From: Gnetum montanum
Lineage: Eukaryota; Streptophyta; Gnetopsida; Gnetales; Gnetaceae
Direction of reading: 5' to 3'
Length of the DNA stretch: 64,000 nucleotides
Assembly (NCBI GenBank): GCA_015680685.1
Contig: MNCI01023527.1
Coordinates: 651,883 to 715,882, forward strand
The notes beneath the pieces are model-generated. The model was not told the origin of the DNA and searched no databases. It saw nothing but the letters and a program-made list of their open reading frames with translations. Shown here piece by piece: positions 38,701 through 50,539 of this stretch. A program made the translations under genes and the position numbers. Numbering within the stretch: the first letter of the stretch is position 1; each line of letters starts with the position of its first letter.

Positions 38701-39480
38701 CCAAGTTATCTATTGCTATACCTTTTTGACAAATTATATGTCCTAATAAGCTTACAAACTTCAAAAATTCTCTTCTTAGGATTCAAGGAAACTTTACTAA
38801 AAATCTTGACATTATTGTTTACTAAGGAAAAGTTCTATAATAACCAATATGGTATTTTTTCTCCTTAGTAAACAATAATGTCATCCAAATAAATTGCAAT
38901 ACATTTTCCTATTAATTCTTTAAATGCTATATCCATAGCTCTCTATAAAGTGGCTTTAGAATTCGACAATCCACATGACATCCTCTTATAAGAAACAGTT
39001 CCTCATTTAGTAATAAAACTTGTATTATACCTATCATTTTTATCAACCATAATTTGATTATGTCCTGAAAAACCATCTAGAAAAGAATACACTTGACATC
39101 CTGATACTTTAATTATCATTACATCAATTTTGGGAAGAAAATATTTATTCTTTTTTGAAGCTTCATTCAAATTTATGAAATCAAGACATAGTCTAATGTC
39201 ATCATTCTTCTTTCTTTTAGGTACAAGATTAACCAGACTGAATACCAAACATGGTACATAATTTTAGCTTGTAATAGCTTTTTGATTTCAGCTTCCATGG
39301 ATAGTTCAAATGATGGGTTGAACTTCCTTTGTTTTTATTACCCCTTTACAATATTTTACCAATGGAATGTTGTGAGTCATCACATTGGATTTGAATATCT
39401 TAAGGTCATCATAAGATAATACAAAATTACCCAAATTATCCTTTAATAAAGAAAACAATTTCTATCTAAAAATAGGATTT
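38700..39480 (-). pseudogene. pol: reverse transcriptase, element D
   Basis: FSLVNLVPKRKKNDDIRLCL (39,190-39,245) and CLDFINLNEASKKNKYFLPK lead into SFLDGFSGHNQIMVDKNDR (~39,030-39,085). The catalytic box YLDD is intact at 38,880-38,891. A preceding stretch DDLKIFKSNVMTHNIPLVKY (~39,350-39,410) is the usual linker before RT in this group. The block SLNPKKRIF follows near 38,780. A perfect 21-bp inverted repeat replaces expected sequence just after YLDD. Stops and frameshifts make it inactive. Confidence 0.75.
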
Positions 39481-39549
39481 CCCCCTTTGGTGATATTCAA
39501 AATTCTTAGCTTTTCTCTAGATCCCAAGTTTACCATTTCATAAGACGAA

Positions 39550-40390
39550 TCATCTAAAATTTGAACATTTTTACCTTAAGAAACCTTGTGTTAAAATCAT
39601 GCTCATAATCAACTATCTTTTCAAGAATAAAATTAGGTCTAAGATGTGATGTAATTTCTTGTTTAGACATAATTGTATTCTTAAATACTCCCTTAATCTT
39701 TAAGAACGTAAGTGATTGATCATCATCTTTAAACATCTAAAAGTCTTCTACATTATCTGGGATTGAAGGATGATACTCTATTTCAACAATAACTCTTTTG
39801 TACTTTGCAATCTTTGAAGGGTCCAATATTAAGGCTACTATTGCTAATTCATTTGCCAACTGGTTATTTTCTCTACCTATATGCTATAATTCATATTTCT
39901 TAAATTTGACGAATAAACCAAAAATAATGTTTTTTATATGACCTCAAGAATGAAATCTTTACTACACATTCATCCTTAATCTGTTTACAAACAAGCTTTA
40001 AATATTTGTTAATTATAATTATTTTAATTCCTTTTTCTAATGTTATTATGATTCCAATACATAGAGCTTTGTATTCAACCTTATTATTCATACATGGGAA
40101 TGATAGATGTATGTCCTTGAAATTTTTCTAAGACTTATCATTTGCCAATATTGGTCCCTTTTGAATTGCAGGACCCATCAAAGTACAATTCCCACTTTTC
40201 ATTACTTTGATTTTCTTCTTTCTCTAGGACTTGAACTTCTCTAAGCAAGCATACTTCTACCTCAATATCTTTGGTCTTGATGACTTTGTTTTTTCCATCT
40301 AAAGTAATGTTCTTGACCATTAAGGGCTTACTATATATGTATATTTGATTAGCCTCTTCCTTCCATAGTAGCCACATGTATGAATAATCT
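39550..40390 (-). pseudogene. pol: additional RNase H-fold domain upstream of RT, element D
   Basis: On the - strand, NEKWELYFDGSCNSKGTNIG (~40,140-40,200) carries the YFDGS active-site motif. MNNKVEYKALCIGIIITLEK (~40,030-40,090) corresponds to the TNNxAEYxAL motif with its Glu. GRENNQLANELAIV (~39,835-39,875) corresponds to the final RxxNxxADxLA motif. Next comes VEIEYHPSIPDNVEDF and a FKDDDQSL segment at 39,715-39,790. I recall this RNase H / PSIPDN module preceding RT in some plant Tat-like polyproteins. The linker to RT runs from 39,550 to ~39,410. I could not identify a clear aspartic protease here. A frameshift separates the first and second motifs. Confidence 0.68.
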
Positions 40391-41380
40391 GTTGATATAT
40401 ATCTAGAGAATTTTTTTCTCTAGCTTCAATTTAACATGAGACTATATGAATTTTGGATATTAGCTACTCAAATGGTTATTCTACTCCTAATACAAGGTTT
40501 TGAAGCAATTTGGAGTAGTGCATTTGATAATTATCCTACAATTTTTACTTTACTCTTATCTACATGGACAATCTCCTTATTGGACTATTTAGGTGATAAT
40601 ATAACTATTTACAGATAGATAATGGCATAATGGTTGATGTAGCTCTTGAATAAACTAAAAAGTTATAAAAATATTTATCATTCAATTTCATAGTTAAGAA
40701 AAAAAGAGAATCTTGTTTATCTTAAACACAAGGATAGTTGGATTTTATTGTTTTATCTTCATTACAAACATAGCTTAGTTCAAACTCTCCAACCATTTTC
40801 TTTTCCTTAAATAGCTCTAACATTTTTCTTTGTTGACTTCCTATTTGTAATATCTAATTTATACTAACATTTGCTTTCACATGTTTTAGATCCTCTATTA
40901 AGTCATACTCTCCATCACCATAAAACCTTGAGTTCCTAAACCATTTATTGTGTTAAATAATTTTGGGAATTTGATCAATTAATGTAATCTTTTCCTTTTC
41001 TCTTTTCCTTCTCATTTGTTTTGAAGGCCTTTATTTTGGTACAAGGATCAAAAATGACATTTGGAGGTCTAGAGATGGTTAATTTTTCTTTTAACCTTAA
41101 GTTATATTTAGATCCATTATTTTTGTTGCATTCCTTAGCTAAAGATGAATTTTATTCCAAACTTTCTATGGAGGAAATATCACTTGACTTACTTTTAAAA
41201 GATTTACTAACATAATGAATACTAAATAACTAACCATTAGATTCAATGTTATGAAAATTTAAGATAACTACATTACTATCAACTTTAGAATCTATTAATT
41301 TAGTATCTTGATGTTTGTGTTTTCTTTTCTTCTTTATTTATTTTATCTTAATTTTAGCTAATTCTTTTTCTAACTTAACT
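40391..41380 (-). other. linker between gag and pol of element D
   Basis: No protein motif was recognised. By position it should encode the gag C-terminus and any protease, but it is too decayed to show them. Confidence 0.35.
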
Positions 41381-42330
41381 ACCTTGTTGGAAAATTCCTT
41401 CATTAGCTTACCTCATTCATATTCTTTATTTTCCTAATCTTGATCTTTGTCAATAGTAGAAGGAAATGCTATGAACTCAACCATATTTTTTATAACAAAT
41501 AATGCTTTTTCTTTACACTTTGATGTTTGGACTACACCTTAGTTAACTAAGTTTAATTGCTTTTCTAACTGGACAACCTTGTTAAGGAATCATTCAGGAT
41601 CACTAAATTTAGTGTTCTTCTTAACTAGATGAAAATATTTGGATTGATAGCATTTAAGTATGTATCCCTAAGCACTTCATCTAAAGGTCTATATTTCCTT
41701 TCAAATAATCCATAAATTTACTGGAATTTAATGTTAAATTCCCTAATTGATTCCTTAAACCCTTTCTTGTCTTAAACTAAACCATAATATAGTTGTTGTT
41801 GATCGATTTGGTAACCAAATTACATTATGAATAAATTTTTCATGTCATCCTAGCTAGTGATGCTATTGTTTAGTAAGTTAGAATATAAAATTTTTGCCAT
41901 GCCTCTTAAGTTTGCTATGAATACCCTACAAGCTTGGTCTTGATGTTGGATATTTGCATGTGCTAAGGCCAACTCAAACAAATAAAATTATTCTTCAACT
42001 AAGTAAGCTTTCTAAGGAACATAAGGCTCAAGTAACTATTTGTAAACTACCTTATGGATATCATGGAAGTTTAGGAATCACAATGGTGTAGCTCCTTGCC
42101 AAGAATTCACTTGTCATGGATTTTTCATTCTATGAAAATTCCTTCTAGTGGTTTAACTCTTAAATTTCCTTCATTCTACCCTAAAAACTAGTAAACTAGA
42201 CAAAAGAGATGATCTTCTAAACCTTCTAGTATTCACTGCAATATTTGTCCTTGATTCAAAAACCTTTTCTTTCTCTTCCTTTGATGAATGATCCATCTTA
42301 TAATTAGAGTATTGAGTGAGATTTTTAAAT
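41380..42330 (-). pseudogene. gag: gag, element D
   Basis: On the - strand the retrotransposon gag core can be read through several stops: LFELALAHANIQHQDQACRV (~41,930-41,985), LRGMAKILYSNLLNNSITS (~41,860-41,915), DDMKNLFIMQFGY-like, then KKGFKESIREFNIKFQ (~41,720-41,770). This is the usual series of hydrophobic blocks in Retrotrans_gag domains. Upstream, 42,180-42,330 is Lys/Ser/Glu-rich. Confidence 0.58.
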
Positions 42331-42599
42331 TCTTTAGATTTATAAAGTTTTTCATTGATAAACTAAGTAATAGCTAATTTTTTTACTCTCCTTCTAGTGC
42401 AAAAAGAACTATTTATGACTACTTTGCACAATCGTTTTTTCTTTAATCTTTTCTTAGCCATAAGAAACTAATGGTCGGTAAAAGCTCTATTTGGCACTAA
42501 TTTTGACCTCTTCCTTACAATGATAATCACAAGGATGAGGGTTCTTTCAAAATTGAGTTTAGGTTTTTACTAGTCTCTAGAAACACAAGGCCCGGACAC

Positions 42600-42713
42600 C
42601 TCCAAATAAACTCAATGATTATAGAGAAACTATGTCTCTCCAAATAAACTCAATGATTATACAGAAACTATGTCTCTCCAAATAAACTCAATGATTATAG
42701 AGAAACTATGTGT
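42600..42713. repeat. 38-bp tandem repeat, three copies
   Basis: Three head-to-tail copies lie at 42,600-42,637, 42,638-42,675 and 42,676-42,713. They start CTCCAAATAAACTCAATGAT. Only one or two bases differ among the copies. Confidence 0.95.
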
Positions 42714-44606
42714 TATAGTGTAACATTAAGTACCAATTTCATAGTATTACACTTCAAGAGTTAAATAGATAAATGTACTTTTATAAAATGATTTAGCTTC
42801 TTTCACTCTATCCTGTAAGCAAATAAATTTCCTACTATATTAAAGCTACTTAATCTATGTAGTCTATATTATATGTTACCTATGCAATCTAGCCTTTCAT
42901 CTAATGTTTAAGTGCAATTCAATAAAATCTATTACCAATCTTTCCTAGATAGAAAATTCCACACGAAAATTAGAAAGATATTAAGATTCAATGGATTTTG
43001 AAAAGTCTAATAGTTGAATAACATAAAATCTTAAACATTGAAATGAACTACTATTGACTTGAGTAAACACTTTAAAAACTAAAGTTGTTTCAAATCAATC
43101 AAAAATACTACAATTGCTAAATCCTTAGCTATTTAAACAATTTTAAGCAATTCCAAGAATGAGATGCTAGGAACAATACTATCTTAACCACTAGCTAAGT
43201 AACTAGAATAAAGTAAGGAAAATCTAAAAAATAACTCATAAAATAGAAGTAAATAAGTTGAATCAAATTTGAAATTTAAAATATCATTATACAATAGTTG
43301 ATTACTCTTAGCTTCCTCTATCCCAATCTTGATTTCTGATCCTCGCCTTACTAAATTTGCTTTAGGCTTTATATAGTAGCCTTTGGCAGTTACAACCATT
43401 ACATTAATTAAAGGCTATTGTTGCTTTTCATTTTGTAAATAAATCCTCTTCATTCTTCAAATTTAAAGCCTCTCAACTAGTAACTGTAGCAATTTAAGAA
43501 AGCTTTAATAACCTATTTCACTGTATTTGGTTTAGAGTCATTAAGCTTTTTAAGAATTCTTCAATGTTCATTAGCCCCACAAAGGATTCAATTAAGAAAT
43601 TTATTATTTCTCTTCCACTAGCTCCTACACTAGCTGAAACATTTTCAATTCAAGCTTTCTCTTAGAGATTTCATTCATAATACTAGTAACTGCAAATATC
43701 AAATTTAAATAATTCTATTTGTGCTAGAGTAATGTTTTTCTAGTAGCTCTTATTTAAATTAGCCATTCCCATACCCTTCTATAGATTTTCCAAATAGGAC
43801 TTATTTTTCTCAAGTCATTACTTTGAGCTTCAATGTTGGTTTCATGCTATCCTTAGCTCTATTTTAGTTCTCAACTCTATTTGTAACTTCTGACTTCATA
43901 TGACCATAGTACTAATGTTAGCTATAGATTCCTTTTTAAATCTTTTCATAGAGATGTTTTTCAAGCTTTTCAAATTTGTTCTTCAAATGAGTTATTACAG
44001 AAGAATGAATTTGAGCTTCTTTGTAAAGATAATATTGAGTTGTATAAGTTGCACCTTACCCCTACTAAGCTAGATTAAAAATGAAATGTGCATGTGTATG
44101 AATCTAGGTGAATCTGCAATGGGATCTAATGTGGCTCATAGAATAATTTTAGAGCTTATTTATAGAACCTTTTTCATGCTTCATGAACTTACTCTACAAG
44201 GTTGCTAACATGGTGAAATGTCTTTGCAGTTAGCTTGTAGAGCTAATTTATAAAACTACTTTTTGGTTCTATAGGCTTTTCTAACTTAAGCTTACATGGC
44301 TTGTAGAACCATTTTAGCCTTTCCTTGTAGGACCAATTTCTAGCTCTATAAACTTGCATCAAATTGAAGTTGACATGGTAGAGTTTCCTTGAGGTCTATC
44401 CTCATGAGCTTATTAATCTTCTAAAACTAATGTGGTTTGTAGAAAGGATTTTAGATCCACTTGTAGAGATAAATTTTAACTTCATAAGCTAGTTCTACAA
44501 GCTGACATGGTACTAAGAGCTAAATATCTTTCAAAAGGTTTTGATGTTCCCCTTGGAAATAACTTACCTATTTATAGGATCATTTCATAGAATCCATTTT
44601 TGGTTC
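42714..44606 (-). other. unassigned, probable leader and 5' LTR of element D
   Basis: It lies upstream of D gag on the - strand and ends where element C1 begins. Between 44,140 and 44,560 the phrases GACATGGTA/ACATGGCTTGTAGAAC, TTTTAGATCC/TTTTAGCC and AGCTCTATAAACTTG recur loosely, suggesting an old internal tandem repeat. No gene. Confidence 0.35.
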
Positions 44607-45099
44607 TGAAACACCCCAAAATTTGAAGACATTCTTCCTTCACCAGGCCTTTGCAATTTGCGCAACGTTATGGCAGTTCTTCAGGAGATGGATGCTTTGA
44701 TTTTCAGATTATCCGCTTTAGTAATTTTTCTAAGTCAAGGAGTTTTGCTATGCTATGCTATGCCATGTAGCATAGAAAAATTTAGAAGACGATTGTGGAA
44801 GCATAGTGCTACGCTATGGTACGCAGCATAGCACAGCGTAGCAAAAGCTGGATGACCAGCCCCCTCACCCGACTTCAAGTCCTTCAACAATGTCTACTTC
44901 TGTCAAAAAGTGGCGAACTTGGCAAAATAAATTCTTAATTGCTAATATGCTATGCTAAGCTACAAGGCGCAGTGAGGCGTAGTTATTCTGCGAAAGTGAT
45001 AGAAGGAAACTCGAAGGGCAGGATCAGCAAGTTTGCAAGTTTTATAGTGCAAATGGCAAAGTTTTCAGATTGGCAATGTTTTTGCAATTAAGGCAGCTG

Positions 45100-45137
45100 C
45101 TACGCTATGATACGCTACGTAGCATAGCATAGCGTAG
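45100..45137. repeat. 38-bp near-perfect palindrome
   Basis: Two 19-base arms without a loop, 45,100-45,118 and 45,119-45,137, pair at 17 of 19 positions around the centre CTACGTAG. A second hairpin pairs 44,808-44,818 with 44,832-44,842 (10 of 11 positions). Confidence 0.85.
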
Positions 45138-45507
45138 AAAATATGTGACAGACAATCAATGCACTCTAAAGGTTTCCAATACATGTAGCAAGATAAAATG
45201 CAAGTTTCTTACTTTGAACCGGTGACTACGCTACACTTCGTAGAGTAACACAACATAACAAGATGCTATGCCAGGCCAAACATGCTATGCTAAAAAGCAT
45301 AGCAAGACATGGCAAGTAGTTATGAAACATCAATGCACTTCACCTAATTGCATCGTTGCTCTGACAACGCAATTACAGTGTGGCAAGCTTGTAATTATGG
45401 CATGACAGACTCGCCCAATGGTCATATATGCACGTGCAGCATAGACAGGTCAGCATAAACCCAGAGCATGTGGCATTCAAACTATATCTTTCTAGCACCC
45501 TTGGTCC

Positions 45508-45515
45508 TATAAATA
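45508..45515 (+). promoter_or_regulatory. TATA box of element C1
   Basis: TATAAATA in the context GGTCCTATAAATACCCC lies about 900 bases into the proposed LTR and ~1.1 kb before gag. Confidence 0.5.
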
Positions 45516-46252
45516 CCCCAATGAGTGATGCTTAAATGGTCCCTAGCTCTCTTTCTCTTTGACTTCTTTTCTTTGGCTTTTCAGTCCCTAGTCTATTTTC
45601 TTAGCAATCTGGACAGCTAACAGTTTGCTTGGTTGAAAAGCAAACAGTTGGCATTGTAACCTTAAGTAGTGTAACCTTTTTGTTTTAACATTGTAAATAG
45701 TGAGCACTTTCAGTTGGCATTCTGTTCTACTCTTTTCTACCACCTTGGTAGAACTTCGCATTGTTAATGCCGGAGTCTGTGTTCAAGCACATAGCCCTCT
45801 TTCTCTACATGTCTTGGTTACTCTTGGGATCTTTGCACTTCCCAACACTGTGCAACCGATTGTATCTATCTTGATAGAGCAAGGTCATAGCTTTGAAGTG
45901 GTGCATTTTTCTAACCGCATTTTTACATTATCTCCTATTTACTATTGCATTTTACATTGTTTTCTGCTTCTTTTGCATTTAAGCATTACTTCGCGCTATC
46001 AATCTTATTTTCAAATCACACGTTGCAAAAGGTTATATTAACACCGACTAAGTCCCTGTCTGATCAACTAGACTATTTAGGGTACCCTGTTTCCATCCCA
46101 TCTAGCATGGCCCTCCCAAGGAAACGGGGTTAAGATTTTTCACGGCCAACGACCCCTTAGCATTTTTTTTCCAGTCCCTGACGTTTTTGGTCGCTACAAT
46201 TTTTCTAGCGCTATAAGGAGGGCCATTTGGTGCCTTTTCCATGTGTCACGGT

Positions 46253-46577
46253 AGTCTTGTAAGCCTTCTACACCCTAATATGCATTAGCATGAACTTGAC
46301 ACCCATATGTGGTTGTTTATGCATTGTGTGGTGCAGATCGGTCACCTTGACGGTTCCTCAGGAACCCTACAAGACATAAAGCCTTCGATTGCTAGTTGAC
46401 TTACCTATCTTATAGTAGTCTTTCATGCGTTCTATACCCTATCACACACTAGCATAAATGTGACACCCTTTTACGGTTGTTTACGCATCATGCGGTACAG
46501 ACTGGTCGCCTCAACGGTTCCTCGAGATCCCAACAAGACATAAAGCCTTCTTTTTTATTGCTTACCAACTTATTTGC
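46253..46577 (+). repeat. 164-bp tandem duplication in C1 leader
   Basis: Copy one is 46,253-46,416 and copy two 46,417-46,577. Both hold GACACCC, GGTTGTTTA, GACGGTTCCTC/AACGGTTCCTC and ACATAAAGCCTTC in the same order. The copies are diverged by substitutions. It lies between the proposed PBS and the gag start. Confidence 0.8.
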
Positions 46578-46655
46578 TTTTCTTGTTTGCAAAACTATTT
46601 AGCTGTTCAATTTCTCTACTTTTTTCCATTTCCAAAATTTCCTAGCTTAGTAGCA

Positions 46656-49600
46656 ATGACTTCTACAACTACTGCTACTCATTCCTTCAACGTTGAGGTC
46701 CCCATCATAGTTCAAGACATCACTAGTGCTGAACAACTACTGAACCCAATGCTAGAAACATGTCGATCCCTTAGGATCCAAAATCAGGGACTTAAGGTCT
46801 TGGCCCAGCAACACAAGCACTATAGCTTCCTCTATGCAAAGGTTCAGGCAAACCTACCTTTGGATGTACAAAAACTCGAAGACAAACGTAGCTTCGAGTT
46901 CGTTTACTATGATGGGAAGGAGTTTGTTCCCACTCTCGACATTTTCATACCTTTGACACAGGCAAACCAAAGGCTTCTAGACTAGCTAAACTAGTTGGCT
47001 AGGCTTAGGGAGCAATAGGATATAGCATCTAACTAGGATGACAGTTTCCAGGAGGGACAGGAGGAACTCAATTCCCAATCTGACGAGGGAGGTTAAACCA
47101 ACCCCGTTCCTATCCCTCCTACCTAGTCTTTCTGGGCCAATCTATTATCTTTCACCACTCCCTTTATCATCATGCCTATGCTTCTACAATCTACAACTAT
47201 AGCTGCAATGGGTAGCCATGTCATCTTCCTGTCGTATCAATGCCCTTATTCCCCTGTTTCGTTTGCAGCAACTATGCTCCTACAGACTGTTCATCAGTCC
47301 ATTTCCGTAGCACATCATGCACCAACCACGGCTACCTTGCCACATGTTCATACTGTACCTACTTTGTAATCGTATGAAACTTCCATGTTAATTCCTACGT
47401 TCACATCTGTTCCACCCATAGTAGTGGGCCCAGGCCCATCCACGTGGTGGAACCCATTCACTTCTTTGCCTATTCCACAACAATCGTAGATGTCTCATTA
47501 TGTTCACCCTTAGACCTATCAAACCCCAAAAATGGTACAACCTAATGCAGGGCTATGGTCTATTCTGCTGATGGCACAAGTGGTCTATTCGACGGCTCAA
47601 ACCGCAGTTGCTGCTCCAACAGCACCACCTACCAGGTGGTGAACAGTGTAAGCAGCACCATTCACGGGGGTCATCCCAATGGTACCGTCAATGGTTCAAG
47701 TCACTACCCCTGCCATTCCATAGGTAGGGGCTACCTCGTTAGTTCCCCAACCGTCCACAACATTGTCGGGTTTAGACCAAGTGTTCCAGCTTATCTAAAC
47801 CCTCATTGAGAAAATAAAATGCCTCAAAGCTGTTGGGTCTAACATGGTACAAGTCATGGACTTTTATTAGGATGACCCCATCATCCCTGCAATCCTTGCT
47901 CTGACATTACCCCTAGGGATGTCTCTCCCACACTTCATAAAATAAGATGGGGAGGGAGATCCCAACGTGCACCTTGTTACCTTTAGGTCTGAATGCCTTC
48001 TGTTTCAACAATGGCCACTCATGATTATTCATGTATTTGCCATGTCCCTAGCTGGGAAAGCTTTAGATTGGTACTACGCACTGCCACGCTCATCCATTTC
48101 AACTCTAGAAGATCTTTTGACCCACTTCATGATTCCCTTCAAGTATAACTTGAAGGCAGAAACCACACTGGACCAGTTGATGAGCATAAAGCAAGAGCCT
48201 CCAGAACTAGTCCAGAAATTCATCTAGCGTTGGAGCGTAACCCTTAACAAAATCAAGGAGCCCATCATGGAGGCCCACTTTCTGGCCATCTTTAAGGGTG
48301 CAGTGAATGACTTTTTCAATTCTAAACTATACTACCTCACCCCTCACACTCTTAGTTAAGCCTTCGCTCAGACTAAGAGTATACAGGATGCAGCTAAGGC
48401 GAGCAAAGACCCGACGTACATCACTTACAAAAATACCTTTACAAATAAGGACAAGGGTAAGGCCCCAAAAACCACAGTGGCCGCTATGGTGACCAAGGCC
48501 AAGCCTAGACCTAGCAACAACAGTAACAAGAATAACAAGAAATCAGCTGCACCTCCAACTAACCCCATGCCCAAGCAAGGAAATATGCCGCAACCTCAAG
48601 TACCTGCACCTAAAACATCTGCACAACCCAAACCAAACTTTGAGCGTAAAGATCATTCAAAGTACATCCCATTGCCTCTCAAGCCTTTAGAACTTCTGAA
48701 GCAACTGTTGGTGGTGGGGCACATGCAATACAAGAAAATGTCACAAGAAGCAATCAACAGACATCAATGCTACTGTAAGCTCCTTAGGAACCCCTCTTTG
48801 GCCCTTCCCAATGAGCCCCCAGTTCCTAAGGGTTTCAGGCTAGAAAATTTTTGGGACTATCACCAATAGTGTGGTCACAACATGGATTACTATCTGCCTT
48901 TGTAAGATGACATCCAGAGATTGATCAACCAAGAAAAACTTATGTTGGATGAAAGAAATCCAATACATCCCGAAAACCAATCTATGCATGTCTACATAGA
49001 CCCCCTCAATGCCAACAATGCTAGTTACATCATCAATTCCATCGGCATTGATAGTGATCCTAGGCCACCCTAGCAACCATTCGTGGTCCATGTGCCTCAT
49101 CGTAGTGCACCAGCACCATGAGCAGCTAATCAAAGCTCACAACAGTTGTTCGTCCTGAGAGTCCCTCCGCAGGCATCCATCTCAGTGCCACCTGTTAGCG
49201 AAACCACACTACTTCATCTGTTAACACCGTTAACGCCTTTCATCATTATGGGGCTGACTCTTTTAACAGCCCCCGTCCCGTATAAAACAGCTGAACAACC
49301 TTCTTGTCCTAAAAAATAGGAAGTGTGCTTCGTAGGTGAGACATCAAGAGGAGGTACCACCCATGGTACTTCCAAGCCTACATCTCCACCCCCTACATCT
49401 ACACCTTCATCACCAAAGACGAACATTGCCATAATTGCACATTCCACTCTGCCCTACCAAAGAGGGTCTGAACGTAGACCCGAAGTGGCCCCTCCTTAGG
49501 AAATTCATCTTCTAGGGCGAATTAAGAAGGGGGAAAGCGTTAAAAAGGAGGGTGGACAAGACCTTTTGGATGCCCTCACTCGGGTCAAGCAAGCTCTAAA
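46656..49600 (+). pseudogene. gag: gag of element C1, decayed
   Basis: The preferred ATG at 46,656 gives MTSTTTATHSFNVEVP; an in-frame ATG 69 bases upstream is less likely. The gag core lies at about 47,960-48,380: HLVTFRSECLLFQQ, MSLAGKALDWYYALPRSSIS, LEDLLTHFMIPF and QEPPELVQKFI. A basic Lys/Asn/Pro-rich segment follows at 48,480-48,660, then KPLELLKQLLVVGHMQYKKM (~48,685-48,745). A His/Cys-containing part with CGHNMDYYLP lies near 48,870-48,900. TAG interrupts it repeatedly and there are frameshifts. The C2 copy (31,640-34,620, - strand) confirms the domain order. Confidence 0.7.
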
Positions 49601-49689
49601 ATAGAAAAACGCTACACTAAGCTTATACAACCTAATCATGACGTTTGTCCCCCACCACAAGGCTCTGATCCGCATGTTGACGATGATTC

Positions 49690-50230
49690 TGGTCAAGAAG
49701 GAATGCCAGCGAAAGAGGAAGCAATCCATTCGATCATGCTTCCCTCTACACGTGTAAAGCCTAAGCCATCCCAATTGACTTTTAGTGATGACACCATTAG
49801 GGAAGATCCTGAAAGAGGTCAGGTAACCACAACACCCCTTTTCATCATAATTCGGATCGACCAACACTGGATTCAAAGGGTACACGTTCATGATGGGGTT
49901 GCCACGAACGTCATCCATTTTCCTATTGTGGACAAGTTGAACTTGGTGAACCAGATCAAACCCATAGCAACATCATGTCTTAGTTCATTCAACAGGGCAT
50001 GCATCCTAGTGAAAGGCATAGTCCACATAGACTTCGTAGTAGGGGACTAGTTCCCCATAGACGTAACGTTCATCATGGTCGAGGAAATGCCCAAGTTTAA
50101 CCTGATCTTGGGGAGATCATGGTTAGCACAACTTAGGATTGTCTCCTCACCTATACACTAGGAAATCCACCTACCATACACAAGCAGGAAAGTGGTGATC
50201 CATGGTGATGAAGTAGCAGCATAAGCAATC
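49690..50230 (+). pseudogene. pro: aspartic protease-like domain, C1
   Basis: VHVHDGVATNVIHFPIVDKL (~49,880-49,940) corresponds to the active-site loop of plant Ty3 proteases, where D-G/S-G-A is usual. The second motif FNLILGRSWLAQLRIV near 50,095-50,145 follows a normal ~65 residues later. Stops at ~50,048 and 50,159 interrupt it. No RT, RNase H or integrase follows, which is unusual; instead an antisense gene fills the space. Confidence 0.62.
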
Positions 50231-50539
50231 AGTAATGTAGACATAGAGTAGGGCTTAGAGGTCGTAACCTTTGAGAATTGAGCACCTACTCACACACACA
50301 TTAACCATCCAATGGAAGAATTAGCTTAGCAAGCTGGTTACCAAAACAAAAGTGCATGGGTTGAGTTGCCCTTCCAAGCTGGGGACAATGATGTGAAAAA
50401 GGGCCCTGGTGAAACACCTCAGCCTTACGTTCCAATCAATCCATGATGGGTCAAGAGGTAGCTTCACATAGCATAGCAACCCTACTGCTTCCTACCCAGT
50501 TTTCATCCCTTGTACATTCATTACTTTTTTCTTTGTTAA

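Larger units (their letters stand above)
44607..46225 (+). repeat. putative 5' LTR of element C1
   Basis: It begins TGAAACACCCC at 44,607. The TATA box is at 45,508. A possible end is GGGCCA at 46,225, followed after two bases by TGGTGCCTTTTCC, a weak match to the Tat-type primer binding site. U3 carries many palindromic GCTATGC/GCATAGC words. The borders are inferred because no second complete LTR is present. Confidence 0.4.

Noticed and set aside
49505-49918. 137-residue - strand frame opposite C1 gag and protease
   Set aside because: The + strand here reads as gag-protease linker and protease with family motifs. The antisense frame has no recognisable content and lacks introns or continuity with the antisense gene.
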